Positions 41,645-50,466 of a stretch of 64,000 nt of DNA are shown here, one piece after another (within the stretch, counting starts at the first letter, position 1; each line of letters begins with the position of its first letter). Under the pieces are notes generated by a model that was not told the origin of the DNA, searched no databases, and saw only the letters and a program-made list of their open reading frames with translations. The DNA is from Amycolatopsis iheyensis (GTDB lineage: Bacteria > Actinomycetota > Actinomycetes > Mycobacteriales > Pseudonocardiaceae). The translations under genes were made by a program, and so were the position numbers. Location: NCBI RefSeq assembly GCF_024703995.1, contig NZ_JAMXQV010000037.1, positions 20,392 through 84,391 on the forward strand. Direction: 5' to 3'.

Positions 41645-42697
41645 ATGAAACGCAGGGCTGTGCGCGCCGCGACGGCCGTCGCCGCCGTCAGCGTCGTCGC
41701 CGCGGGGTGCTCGCTGTCCGAGAGCGACGGCGGCACGCAGCAGACGCCCACCGTCACCCTCGTGACGCACGACTCCTTCCTCGCGCCGCAGGAAGTGCTC
41801 GACGCCTTCTCGAAGCAGTCGGGCATCAAGATCTCCGTGCTCAAGCAGGGCGACGCCGGCTCGCTGACCAACAAGCTCGTGCTGACGAAGGCCAACCCGG
41901 TCGGTGACGTCGCGTACGGCGTCGACTCGACCTTCGCCTCGCGCGCGCTCAAAGAAGGCGTCTTCGAGCCCTACACCAGCCCGGAGGCCGACCGCGGGCC
42001 GCAGCGCTACGCCGTCGACCCCGAGCACCGGCTCTCGGCGGTCGACGTCGGCGACGTCTGCGTCAACGTCGACACGAGCTACTTCACGAGCAAGGGCATC
42101 CCGGCGCCGGCGAGCTACGACGACCTCGCCGACCCGAAGTACAAGGACCTCCTGGTCGCCGAGGACCCGGCCACCGCTTCGCCCGGGCTGGCGTTCCTCC
42201 TCGGCACCATCGCGAAGTACGGCGAGGCCGGCTGGCAGGACTACTGGAGCAAGCTGAAGGCCAACGGCCTCAAGGTGGTCAGCGGCTGGGAGGAGGCCTA
42301 CACCAAGGACTTCTCCGGCTCGTCCGGCAAGGGGCCGCGTCCGATCGTCGTCTCGTACGCGTCTTCGCCGGCCGCCGAGATCGGCGACGACGGCAAGCCG
42401 CGCACCAAGGCACTGCTCGACACCTGCTACCGGCAGGTCGAGTACGCCGGCGTGCTCGCGAACGGCAAGCAGACCGAGAACGCGCGCAAGGTCGTCGACT
42501 TCCTGCTGTCGCAACAGTTCCAGACGACCGTCGCGGCCAACATGTACGTCTACCCGGCGCGGCAGGACGTCGAGCTGCCCGCGGGCTGGGCGCAGGTCGC
42601 GCCGCTGCCGCAGAAGCCGCAGACGCTGACGGCGGACCAGGTCCAGGCCGGACGCGAGAAGTGGATCGGCGAATGGCGCACGCTCGTGCAGTCCTAG
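41645..42697 (+). CDS. thiB: Thiamine ABC transporter substrate-binding lipoprotein
   Basis: A 350-residue lipoprotein: basic MKRRAVRAATAVAAVSVVAA signal with lipobox VAAGC (Cys22). The mature part is an ABC binding protein of the iron/thiamine class: TVTLVTHDSFLAPQEVLDAF, QSGIKISVLKQGDAGSLTNK, VGDVAYGVDSTFASRALKEG, and ASPGLAFLLGTIAKYG. The preceding TPP riboswitch supports thiamine or a thiamine-phosphate as the ligand. The ATG at 41645 follows GGAGG. Its 3' end overlaps thiP by 25 bases. Anchored to the outer face of the membrane, it delivers substrate to ThiP/ThiQ. Confidence 0.92.
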   Translation: MKRRAVRAATAVAAVSVVAAGCSLSESDGGTQQTPTVTLVTHDSFLAPQEVLDAFSKQSGIKISVLKQGDAGSLTNKLVLTKANPVGDVAYGVDSTFASRALKEGVFEPYTSPEADRGPQRYAVDPEHRLSAVDVGDVCVNVDTSYFTSKGIPAPASYDDLADPKYKDLLVAEDPATASPGLAFLLGTIAKYGEAGWQDYWSKLKANGLKVVSGWEEAYTKDFSGSSGKGPRPIVVSYASSPAAEIGDDGKPRTKALLDTCYRQVEYAGVLANGKQTENARKVVDFLLSQQFQTTVAANMYVYPARQDVELPAGWAQVAPLPQKPQTLTADQVQAGREKWIGEWRTLVQS

Positions 42698-44313
42698 CTC
42701 CGCCCCGCACCGCGCGCGGCTTCGGCTTGGCGCTGCTCGGCTTGGCCCCGATCGGCTTCCTGGTCGTGTTCTTCGCCTGGCCGGTGCTGGCGATCGTCGG
42801 CCGCGGGTTCGCCGCGGGCGGCCTAGACGTCGTGCTCGGTGACGCCCGGACGTGGCAGCTGGCCGGGTTCACCGTGGCGACCGCCGCCGCGTCGACGGTC
42901 GTCGCCGTGCTGGCCGGGCTGCCGGTGGCGTTCCTGCTGGCGCGCGTCGAGCTGCCCGGCGTCGGCCTCGCGCGGACGCTCGTGCTCGTGCCGTTCGTGC
43001 TGCCGACCGTGGTGGTCGGCCTCGCGTTCCGCGCGTTGTGGCCCGACGGCGGGGTGCTGCCGATCGTGCTGGCCAACGCCTTCTTCAACGTCGCCGTCGT
43101 CGCGCGGACCGTCGCCGGGCTGTGGGCGCGGCTGGACTCGCGGACCACCGACGCGGCCCGCGCGCTGGGCGCCTCGCCGTGGCGGGCGTTCCGCTCGGTG
43201 ACGCTGCCCGCGCTGGCCCCGGCCATCGCGTCCGCCGCGGCCGTGGTGTTCCTGTTCTGCGCCACCAGCTTCGGCGTCGTGCTGATCCTCGGCGGCGCGA
43301 AGTACCGGACCCTCGAAACCGAGATCTACCTGCGGACCGTCGACCTCCTGGACCTCTCGGGCGCCGCGGCGCTTTCGCTGATCCAGTTCGCGGCCGTCGT
43401 CGCCGCGCTCGTGCTCGGCGGGCTCGCGCGGCGGCGCAAGGACGGCGCCCGGATCGGAGCCGGCGGCGCGCGGCGCCCGCGTGGCGGCGAATGGGCGGTG
43501 GCCGGCGCCGCGGGTGTCGTGCTGGCCCTGCTGCTGACGCCGATCGTCGCGCTGCTCGCCGAGTCGGTGTCCACTTCGGACGACTGGAGCCTCGCCGGGT
43601 ACCGGGCCCTCACGAGCACCGGCGAGAAGGGCGCGCTGCAGGTGTCCGGCTGGGACGCCGCGGTGAACTCGCTGAAGGTGGCCGTCGACGCGACGCTGCT
43701 GGCGATGGTCGTCGGGGTGCTCGCGTCCGTCGTCCTGGTGGCACTGCGCCGATCGCCCGCGAAGGCCGCGCGGGGGCTCGGCGAAACGATGGACGCCGTG
43801 CTGATGCTGCCGCTCGGGGTGTCCGCGGTGACCGTCGGGTTCGGCTACCTCGTGACGCTCGACGCGCTGCCCGGCGACCTCCGGACGTCGCCCTACCTGG
43901 TGCCGCTGGCCCAGGCGCTGGTGATCATCCCGCTGATCGTCCGGATGGTGCTGCCGGTGCTGCGCTCGGTCGACGTCCGGTTGCGGCAGGCCGCCTCGAC
44001 GCTCGGCGCGAGCCCGCTGCGCGTGTGGCGGGAGATCGACCTGCCGCTGACGCTGCGCCCGCTGGTCGCGGCGGCCGGGTTCGGGTTCGTGGTGGCGCTG
44101 GGCGAGTTCGGCGCGACGAGCTTCCTCGCGCGGCCGACGTCGCCGACGCTGCCGGTCGCGATCGCGTCGCTGATGGCGCGGCCGGGGGAGCTGAACAACC
44201 AGATGGCGTACGCGGCGTGCGCGCTGCTGATGCTCGTGACGGTGCTGGCGGTCGCGCTGATCGACCGGCTGGGACACGAACGGCCGGGGCGCGGCGGGGT
44301 GGGAGAGTTCTGA
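42673..44313 (+). CDS. thiP: Thiamine ABC transporter permease (fused two-domain)
   Basis: A 546-residue permease with about twelve membrane helices, made of two tandem binding-protein-dependent transport domains. The EAA-loop motifs appear twice: TDAARALGASPWRAFRSVTL (first half) and QAASTLGASPLRVWREIDLP (second half). This fused form is typical of ThiP and the related Fe3+ permeases. A start at the ATG at 42673 (MAHARAVLAPP) overlaps the thiB end by 25 bases; a GTG at 42661 is the alternative. The stop overlaps the thiQ start (TGATG). It sits under control of the upstream TPP riboswitch. Confidence 0.9.
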   Translation: MAHARAVLAPPRTARGFGLALLGLAPIGFLVVFFAWPVLAIVGRGFAAGGLDVVLGDARTWQLAGFTVATAAASTVVAVLAGLPVAFLLARVELPGVGLARTLVLVPFVLPTVVVGLAFRALWPDGGVLPIVLANAFFNVAVVARTVAGLWARLDSRTTDAARALGASPWRAFRSVTLPALAPAIASAAAVVFLFCATSFGVVLILGGAKYRTLETEIYLRTVDLLDLSGAAALSLIQFAAVVAALVLGGLARRRKDGARIGAGGARRPRGGEWAVAGAAGVVLALLLTPIVALLAESVSTSDDWSLAGYRALTSTGEKGALQVSGWDAAVNSLKVAVDATLLAMVVGVLASVVLVALRRSPAKAARGLGETMDAVLMLPLGVSAVTVGFGYLVTLDALPGDLRTSPYLVPLAQALVIIPLIVRMVLPVLRSVDVRLRQAASTLGASPLRVWREIDLPLTLRPLVAAAGFGFVVALGEFGATSFLARPTSPTLPVAIASLMARPGELNNQMAYAACALLMLVTVLAVALIDRLGHERPGRGGVGEF

Positions 44314-45320
44314 TGGCGTTGTCGGTGCGGGACCTGACTGTCCACTACGGAACGTTCGCGGCGGTCCGCGACGTCCGCCTGGACATCGCCGACGGGGAAG
44401 TGCTGGCGCTGCTCGGCCCGTCGGGCTCGGGGAAGTCGACGCTGCTGCGCGCGATCACGGGCCTGGAGCCCTCGGCACGCGGCGCGGTCAGCTGGGACGG
44501 CGAGGACCTGGGCGCGGTGCCGGTGCACCGGCGCGGCTTCGGCCTGGTGTTCCAGGACGGCCAGCTGTTCGGCCACCGCGACGTCGCCGCGAACATCGCG
44601 TTCGGCCTGCGGATGCACGGTGTGCCGCGGTCTTCGTGGGGTTCGCGGGTCGCCGAGCTGCTGGCGCTGGTCGGCCTGTCGGGCTTCGAGAAGCGGCGCG
44701 TGACGGAGCTGTCCGGCGGGCAGGCGCAGCGGGTCGCGCTGGCGCGGGCGTTGGCGCCGAAGCCGCGCCTGCTGCTGCTCGACGAGCCACTGTCCGGTTT
44801 GGACGCCGGGTTGCGCGAGCAGCTGGCGATCGACCTGGCGGACCTGTTGCGGCGCAGCAAGATCACGGCGTTGCTGGTGACGCACGACCAGGAGGAGGCG
44901 TTCACGCTCGCGGACCGGGTGGCGGTGCTGGACGCGGGCGAGGTCCGGCAGGAGGGCGCGGTCCGGCGCGTCTGGCGCAACCCGGCCGACGACGACGTGG
45001 CCCGGTTCCTCGGCGTGACGACCTTTGTGGACGGTGTCGTCGCCGGCGGAGTGGCGCACACGGCGCTGGGTGACGTCGCGCTCCCGGACGTCGACGACGG
45101 CCCGGTGCGGCTCGGCCTGCGCCCGCACGCGCTGCGGGTCGCGGCTTCCGGAGCGGAAGGCGAGGTCGTCGCGGCGGTGCACCGGCGCGAGCACGTGCGG
45201 CTCGTGGTGAAGCTGAAGGAGTCCACAGTGGACGCCGTCGCCCCGGCAGCGTCGGACCTGCGCGCGGGCGACTCGGTGCAGCTGGAGTTCGACCCGGACG
45301 GCGTCGCGCTGGTGGGCTGA
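44313..45320 (+). CDS. thiQ: Thiamine ABC transporter ATP-binding protein
   Basis: A 335-residue ATPase. Walker A is LLGPSGSGKSTLLRAITGLE, the Q-loop is FGLVFQDGQLFGH, the signature is ELSGGQAQRVALARAL, Walker B is LLLLDEPLSGLD and the switch is LLVTHDQEEAF. The extra C-terminal 100 residues (GVTTFVDGVVAGGVAHTALG ... LGLRPHALRVAAS) are a TOBE-like regulatory domain absent from the short E. coli ThiQ, making it resemble the Fe3+/spermidine class of ATPases. It energises thiamine uptake with ThiBP. The ATG overlaps the thiP stop by one base. Confidence 0.9.
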   Translation: MALSVRDLTVHYGTFAAVRDVRLDIADGEVLALLGPSGSGKSTLLRAITGLEPSARGAVSWDGEDLGAVPVHRRGFGLVFQDGQLFGHRDVAANIAFGLRMHGVPRSSWGSRVAELLALVGLSGFEKRRVTELSGGQAQRVALARALAPKPRLLLLDEPLSGLDAGLREQLAIDLADLLRRSKITALLVTHDQEEAFTLADRVAVLDAGEVRQEGAVRRVWRNPADDDVARFLGVTTFVDGVVAGGVAHTALGDVALPDVDDGPVRLGLRPHALRVAASGAEGEVVAAVHRREHVRLVVKLKESTVDAVAPAASDLRAGDSVQLEFDPDGVALVG

Positions 45321-45338
45321 CGCCGTCCGGAAGAACCC

Positions 45339-46217
45339 TCAGCCGTCGCGAGTGGACAACCGGGCGTAGGCCAACGACAGGCCGATCACGATGTAGCAAG
45401 CCGCGCGCAACGCGCCTTCGCCCAGCATCTGCGTGCCCATCGGGTCCTGCAGCACCTCCGCCGGGGCCAGCGACCAGTTCTGCGTCAGCAGGAACGGGTG
45501 CAGCCAGTCCAGCGACGTCAGGAACCCGAGGATGGTGAACACGATGTCGGCCGCCAGGACCGAGGCCACCACCAGCATCGGGTGTTCCGTCCAGCTGGAG
45601 ATCGCCAGCGCCACCGCGCCGACGGCCCACAGCTGCAGCACCACCCAGCCCGCCACCAGCAGGATCCTGGCCAGCGCGCCACCCAGGGACAACGTCGTGC
45701 CCGAGAGCGTGAACAGCGAGTCCGTGCCGTTGATGATCAGGCCCGTCACCACGCCCGTCACGCACATCGCCAGCACCGAGACCACCGACACCGTCGCGAC
45801 GCCGAACGCCTTGACCGCCAGCAGCCGGCCCCGGCCCACCGGGGCGATCAACCAGCCGCGCAGGGTGCCGTGGGCCGTTTCGCCCGCGATCGCGTCCGCG
45901 CCCGCCATCGCCGACGCCAGTGGCAGCAGCAACGCCAGTGACATCACGATCGCCGCGATCGGCAGGACGAACGCGTTGTTCACCGCCGAGGCCAGCAGCG
46001 CGCCGCCGCCGTCGTCGGGACCACCGCCGCTCTGCGCGTCCTCGCTGACCAGCGTCAGGCCGATGCCGATCACGATCGGGATCAGCGCCAGCAGGCCCAG
46101 CACCGCGAGCGTGCGCGGCCGCCGGAAGATCCAGCGCAGCTCCGCGGCCAGCAGCCGCGGCAAGGGCACCGAGTCGTGGCCCGTGCGGGCCGCCGGCGCG
46201 TCCAGTACGGCCGTCAT
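45339..46217 (-). CDS. ABC-2 type transporter permease
   Basis: A 292-residue permease with six membrane helices. After the cytoplasmic N-terminus (PLPRLLAAELRWIFRRPRTL), a first helix is followed by an outside loop (EDAQSGGGPDDGGG) and then the ABC-2 core: GADAIAGETAHGTLRGWLIA and GRGRLLAVKAFGVATVSVVS. It exports an unknown substrate together with the ATPase encoded just upstream; the ATG at 46217 overlaps that gene's stop (ATGA). The first gene of the operon encodes a LolA-like secreted protein, and a divergent two-component system probably controls all three. Confidence 0.88.
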   Translation of the reverse strand: MTAVLDAPAARTGHDSVPLPRLLAAELRWIFRRPRTLAVLGLLALIPIVIGIGLTLVSEDAQSGGGPDDGGGALLASAVNNAFVLPIAAIVMSLALLLPLASAMAGADAIAGETAHGTLRGWLIAPVGRGRLLAVKAFGVATVSVVSVLAMCVTGVVTGLIINGTDSLFTLSGTTLSLGGALARILLVAGWVVLQLWAVGAVALAISSWTEHPMLVVASVLAADIVFTILGFLTSLDWLHPFLLTQNWSLAPAEVLQDPMGTQMLGEGALRAACYIVIGLSLAYARLSTRDG

Positions 46218-47188
46218 TCCGCCCCCTCCGTCAGCCTCGCGAACAGGTCTTCCAGCCCGGTGCGGGCCCGCGTCGCCTCGTGGACCGCGACCCCCGCGCC
46301 CACCAGGACCTGCAGCACCCGCGGGGCTTCGGCCGCGGTGAGGTCGGCCCGGACGCCGTCCGGCGTGAGCCGGGCGCCGATCCGGTGCTCCCGCAGCACT
46401 TCCACCGCCTGCTCGGCGTCCGGCGTGCGGACCAGCAGGGCCGCGTTCCCGGACTCGAGCAGCTCCGCCAGCTCGCCCTGCGCGACGACGTTGCCCGCCT
46501 GCAGCACGGCGACGTGCGTGCACGTCGCCTCCACCTCGGCCAGCAGGTGCGACGACACCAGCACGGTGACGCCCTCGGCGTGCAGCTCGGCCACGATCCT
46601 GCGGATCTCCCTGGTACCAGCAGGGTCGAGGCCGTTGGTCGGCTCGTCGAGCACGACCATCTTGCGCGGCACCAGCAACGCCGAAGCGAGCCCGAGCCGC
46701 TGCTTCATGCCGAGCGAATAACCCTTGTACCGCCGACGCGCGGCGACGGTCAGCCCGACGCGCTCCAGCGCCGCGTCCACGGCGGCGGGAATCCCCGACG
46801 ACGCCAGCCGCGGTTCCGCCGCGGCGAAGCGCAGCAGGTTGTCGCGCCCGGACAGGAACGGGTGGAAGCCCGGCCCTTCGACCAGCGCGCCGACGTCCGG
46901 CAGCGCGTGCGCCGCGGCTTCGGGCATCGGCCGGCCGAGCAGCTCGACCTCGCCCTCGGTCGGCCGGACCAGGCCGAGCAGCATCCGGATCGTGGTCGTC
47001 TTGCCCGAGCCGTTCGGCCCGAGCATGCCCACGACCGCGCCTTCGGGGATGTCGAGGTCGACGTGGTCCACCGCGACCGTGCCGCGGTAGACCTTGCGCA
47101 GTCCCCGGGTGCGCGCGGCCAGGGGAACCGCCGGGGCGGACGCCTCCGAAGAGACGTCCGCCCCGGACTCCACAGCAGTGCTGGTCAC
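46214..47188 (-). CDS. ABC transporter ATP-binding protein (DrrA/CcmA-like)
   Basis: A 324-residue ATPase: ARTRGLRKVYRGTVAVDHVD, Walker A GMLGPNGSGKTTTIRMLLG, Q-loop-like LPDVGALVEGPGFHPFLSG, signature YSLGMKQRLGLASALL and Walker B MVVLDEPTNGLDPAG with switch VLVSSHLLAEVE. The C-terminal 90 residues form the regulatory tail common in multidrug/antibiotic exporters of this class. A GTG at 47188 overlaps the stop of the LolA-like gene (GTGA) and its own stop overlaps the permease start. The substrate is unknown; drug, lipid or peptide export are all possible. Confidence 0.88.
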   Translation of the reverse strand: MTSTAVESGADVSSEASAPAVPLAARTRGLRKVYRGTVAVDHVDLDIPEGAVVGMLGPNGSGKTTTIRMLLGLVRPTEGEVELLGRPMPEAAAHALPDVGALVEGPGFHPFLSGRDNLLRFAAAEPRLASSGIPAAVDAALERVGLTVAARRRYKGYSLGMKQRLGLASALLVPRKMVVLDEPTNGLDPAGTREIRRIVAELHAEGVTVLVSSHLLAEVEATCTHVAVLQAGNVVAQGELAELLESGNAALLVRTPDAEQAVEVLREHRIGARLTPDGVRADLTAAEAPRVLQVLVGAGVAVHEATRARTGLEDLFARLTEGAE

Positions 47189-48279
47189 TTCTGGCCCAGC
47201 GCTTCGTAGAGGACCTGCTCCGGCACCGCGCCGGCCGCGAACCGGCCGTCGTCGGTCAGCACCGCGCTGCCCACCTTCGTGGTGACGAGGTAGCCGCTGC
47301 CCCAAGCGCCGTTGACCTTCTTCGCGAAGCGCTCGAGCAGCGCCTTCGGGTCGGCGTTGCCGCGACCCTCACGGCCGGACTGCTGCTTGGGCGCCGCGTT
47401 CAGCAGGTCCGCCGGGACCTTGCCGGTGACGACGGTGTCCCAGCCGTCGCCGACGACCTTGACGTCCTGCTTCGCCTGCTCGGCCCGGTCCTTGTCCTGC
47501 TGGTCGATCGTGGCCGTCTTCTCCTGCACCTTGGCGCCCTTCGGCGGGGTGAAGGCGAAGAGGTCGGCCGGCTGCTGGGTGAACTCGATCTCGCTGAAGG
47601 CGACCTCGAGCGCCGGCGTCGACGTCCCGTTGCTCAGCACCGACATCCGCAGCGGCATCCGCGTCTGCGAGTCGACCGCGACGCGGATCTCGCGCAGCAG
47701 CGTCCGCTCGGTCGGCTTCGGCGTCAGGACCAGCTCGTAGGCCGGGCGGCCGGCGACGGTCGCGGTGCCGTCGACCGACACCGTGCTGCTCTCGCGGACC
47801 TTCGCCAGCAGTTCGGTCGACGCCGCCAGCGGGTCGGCCGTCTTCTCGCTGCCCGCGCCCTTCTGCTTCGCGACGTCGGCGGGGATGGTCACCTTGGTCG
47901 CCGTGTTGTTCTTGGAGCTGTAGTCCCAGACGGTGGTGCCGTCGTGGACGACGGTCTCCTGGCTCGCCCCCTGCGTGACGGCCAGCCGGCTCTTGCCCGC
48001 GCCATCGCTGAAGATGTGCGCCGAATCCATGTTCAGCGCCTGCGCCCCCGGCACCGCGTTCCCCACCGCGGGCAGGCCCAGGTCGTTGCTCACCTTCACC
48101 GTGCCGTCGAACGCGCCCGGCTTCGCCTTCACCACGGACTGCACCAGGTCCTCGGCGCTCACCTGCGGCAGCGCCGGCTTGTCGTCGGCGCTGGCCGGCA
48201 TCGCGACGAACGCGAGCCCGCCGGCGCCGAGCGCGGTGCCGACGACCGCGGCGGTGATGCCCTTCGTCTTCGGTTTCAT
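47185..48279 (-). CDS. Secreted LolA-like outer-envelope protein
   Basis: A 364-residue exported protein. The signal peptide spans 1-31 (MKPKTKGITAAVVGTALGAG, ...AMPASA). The mature part has the LolA/LppX-like incomplete beta-barrel pattern: LNMDSAHIFSDGAGKSRLAV, TVVHDGTTVWDYSSKNNTAT, ELVLTPKPTERTLLREIRVA, DSQTRMPLRMSVLSNG and EVAFSEIEFTQQPADLFAFT. Such proteins carry lipids or sense the envelope. AGGGAGAGACGC precedes the ATG at 48279. Its stop overlaps the exporter ATPase start. The three-gene unit is divergent from a two-component system, suggesting an envelope-stress module in which this protein works with the exporter. Confidence 0.8.
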   Translation of the reverse strand: MKPKTKGITAAVVGTALGAGGLAFVAMPASADDKPALPQVSAEDLVQSVVKAKPGAFDGTVKVSNDLGLPAVGNAVPGAQALNMDSAHIFSDGAGKSRLAVTQGASQETVVHDGTTVWDYSSKNNTATKVTIPADVAKQKGAGSEKTADPLAASTELLAKVRESSTVSVDGTATVAGRPAYELVLTPKPTERTLLREIRVAVDSQTRMPLRMSVLSNGTSTPALEVAFSEIEFTQQPADLFAFTPPKGAKVQEKTATIDQQDKDRAEQAKQDVKVVGDGWDTVVTGKVPADLLNAAPKQQSGREGRGNADPKALLERFAKKVNGAWGSGYLVTTKVGSAVLTDDGRFAAGAVPEQVLYEALGQK

Positions 48280-48382
48280 GCGTCTCTCCCTGTGGTGGTC
48301 CCGGGCTCGAGTGTGCCCGGCTCCCTGGCTCCGACGCTTCCCTCTCGAGACTGAGATACCCCTGAAGGTTCTCCCTCGCACG

Positions 48383-48399
48383 CTGAGATCGTGCTGAGA
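48383..48399. promoter_or_regulatory. Candidate OmpR-type direct-repeat site
   Basis: CTGAGAT at 48383 and CTGAGAG at 48393 are spaced ten bases, one helical turn, as tandem OmpR-family sites usually are. A third CTGAGAT lies at 48351, 32 bases from the first. All are within the 148-bp gap between the LolA-like/exporter operon and the response regulator gene, so autoregulation and control of the exporter are plausible. Confidence 0.4.
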
Positions 48400-48427
48400 G
48401 CTGACGCGGGACCTGCGCGAACCGGCC

Positions 48428-49144
48428 ATGATGAGTCTCGTGAAACCTCGGGTGCTGGTGGTCGACGACGAACCGGGCGTGCGGAAGGCCCTGCAACGCG
48501 GGCTGCGTGCGGAGGACATGGACGTGGTCACCGCCGCGGACGGCCCCACCGGGCTGCAGCTGGCGAGCACGGGCTCGTTCGACGTCATCCTGCTCGACAT
48601 CATGCTGCCCGGTCTGTCCGGTTACCGCGTGCTGGAGCGGCTGCGCAAGGACGGCGTCGCGACGCCGGTGCTGCTCGTCTCGGCCAAGGACGGCGAGATC
48701 GACCAGGCCGACGGCCTCGACCTGGGCGCCGACGGCTACCTCGTCAAGCCGTTCTCCTTCGTCGTGCTGGTCGCGCAGGTCCGGGCGGTGCTGCGCCGGG
48801 CCGGGCCGGAAGCCGGCCGCGGCACGCTGCGGCTCGGCGCGCTGGAAGTCGACCGCGGGCTGCGGCAGGTGCACTGGAACGGCGCGGAGGTCGGGCTGAG
48901 CCCCCGTGAGTTCGCCCTGCTCGAGGTGCTCGTCGGCCGGGCCGGCACGGTCGTCACGAAGGACGAGCTGCTGCGTGCGGTCTGGGGTGAGGAGCAGGCC
49001 GTCACGCGCAACCTCGTCGAGGTGTATGTCGGCTACGTCCGGCGCAAGCTCGACGCGGTCGGCGCCGGCGCGCTGCTGCGGACCGTGCGCGGCCACGGCT
49101 ACCTGGCCTCCGACGCCCAGCTCGACGAGGTCATCACCCCGTGA
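48428..49144 (+). CDS. OmpR-family response regulator
   Basis: A 238-residue regulator. The receiver domain (about 8-120) has the phosphoacceptor Asp57 (DVILLDIMLPGLSGYRVL), acidic DDE, the Thr/Ser switch in VLLVSAKD and Lys in DGYLVKPFSF. The OmpR winged helix (about 135-230) has LSPREFALLEVLVGRAGTVV and VYVGYVRRKLDAVGAGALLR. Its stop overlaps the sensor kinase start (GTGA). The start is uncertain: an ATG at 48428, 48431 or a GTG at 48440 are possible, the last fitting a leaderless transcript with CATGAT upstream. It probably controls the divergent LolA-like/ABC operon. Confidence 0.9.
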   Translation: MMSLVKPRVLVVDDEPGVRKALQRGLRAEDMDVVTAADGPTGLQLASTGSFDVILLDIMLPGLSGYRVLERLRKDGVATPVLLVSAKDGEIDQADGLDLGADGYLVKPFSFVVLVAQVRAVLRRAGPEAGRGTLRLGALEVDRGLRQVHWNGAEVGLSPREFALLEVLVGRAGTVVTKDELLRAVWGEEQAVTRNLVEVYVGYVRRKLDAVGAGALLRTVRGHGYLASDAQLDEVITP

Positions 49145-50454
49145 GCTCGTGGTGGCGGGGCCGGTCCCTGCAGGTCAGGATCACCTTGCTGGCCGCGATG
49201 ATCACCCTGGCCTGCCTGCTCGGGCTGGCCGCGCTGGCCGCGTCGAACCTCTCGCCGCTGCTCATCGGCTCGGTCGACCGCGACCTGTCGGCCGCCCTCG
49301 GCCCGGCGAGCGCCGAGGTGGGCGCCGGCCGGCCGCTGTCCGGCGCGGCGCCGGTGACGCTGCGCGTCCTCGACATCGCGGGTGGGCCGGTCGACGGCGG
49401 CACACCGACCGGGCTCTCACCCGCGGACGTCTCGACGCTGAAGGCGGGCCAGCCGGTGCAACGCGACGGCGCGCGGTACCTCGGCACGGTCGTCAGCGCA
49501 CCCGACGGGGCGCAACGGCTGGTCGTCGCCGGCGCGGGCCTGGTCGGGTTCTCCGCCGCGGTGCACTACGGCGGGGTGTGGCTGGTGGTCGTCGCGTCGA
49601 TCGGGGCGCTGGTCGCGGGCCTCGCGACGTGGCTGGTGGTGCGGCTGTCGCTGCGGCCGGTGGCGCGGATGCGGGGTTCGGTGCGGTCGCTGCCGCCGGG
49701 CGCGCGGCTGGCGCTGCCGGACTCGCACGACGAGCTGCGGGCGCTCGCGGAGGAGTTCAACGCGCTGCTGGAGCGGCAGGAGCAGGCGAGCGACCGGCTC
49801 CGGCGCTTCACCGGCGACGCCGCGCACGAGCTGCGGTCGCCGGTCGCGTCGATCCGGGTGCAGGCCGAGGTCGCCGTCACCAACCCTGATCCGGAGCTGT
49901 CCCAGGAGACGCTGTCGGACATCCTCACCGAGGCCGAGCGGCTGTCGTCGCTGCTGGACGGGCTGCTGTCGCTGGCCCGGTCGGACGCGGGGGAGGTGCC
50001 CGCGTCGGAGCCGGTCGAGCTGGTGAGCGAGGTGCGTTCGGCGGTGGCGCGGCTGCCGGCGGGAGCGCCGGAGACGCGGGTGAGCAACGCGGTGGCGCAG
50101 GCCTGGGCGTCGGCCGCGCACGGCGAGGTCGAGCTGGTGCTGGACAACCTGCTGCGCAACGCCTGCCGGTACGTGCGGGGCGAGATCGTGGTGTCGGTGC
50201 TGGCGTCGCGGTCGTCGGTCCGGGTGGTCGTCGACGACGACGGGCCGGGCATCCCGCCGGAGCACCGCGAGAAGGTGTTCGACCGGTTCTACCGCATCGC
50301 GGACGACCGGGCCCGCTCGTCCGGCGGGACGGGGCTGGGGCTGGCGATGGTGGCGGAGACCGTGCGGCGGCGCGGTGGGCGGGTCCAGGTGGGCGAGTCC
50401 CCGGATGGCGGGGCGCGGTTCGTCGTCGTCTGGCGGGTGGCCGGCCGGGAATGA
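49141..50454 (+). CDS. Sensor histidine kinase
   Basis: A 437-residue membrane kinase. TM1 is at about 13-35; an extracytoplasmic sensor of about 105 residues follows (36-145); TM2 is at about 146-168. HAMP lies at about 169-222. HisKA has the phosphorylated His229 in DAAHELRSPVASIRVQAEV. HATPase comprises the N box LVLDNLLRNACRYV, the G1 box VDDDGPGIPPEHREKVFDRF and the G2 box GGTGLGLAMVAETV. It phosphorylates the upstream regulator. The GTG at 49141 overlaps that gene's stop. The signal is unknown; the adjacent exporter and LolA-like protein suggest envelope or drug stress. Confidence 0.92.
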   Translation: MSSWWRGRSLQVRITLLAAMITLACLLGLAALAASNLSPLLIGSVDRDLSAALGPASAEVGAGRPLSGAAPVTLRVLDIAGGPVDGGTPTGLSPADVSTLKAGQPVQRDGARYLGTVVSAPDGAQRLVVAGAGLVGFSAAVHYGGVWLVVVASIGALVAGLATWLVVRLSLRPVARMRGSVRSLPPGARLALPDSHDELRALAEEFNALLERQEQASDRLRRFTGDAAHELRSPVASIRVQAEVAVTNPDPELSQETLSDILTEAERLSSLLDGLLSLARSDAGEVPASEPVELVSEVRSAVARLPAGAPETRVSNAVAQAWASAAHGEVELVLDNLLRNACRYVRGEIVVSVLASRSSVRVVVDDDGPGIPPEHREKVFDRFYRIADDRARSSGGTGLGLAMVAETVRRRGGRVQVGESPDGGARFVVVWRVAGRE

Positions 50455-50466
50455 GCCGGCGGCCGA

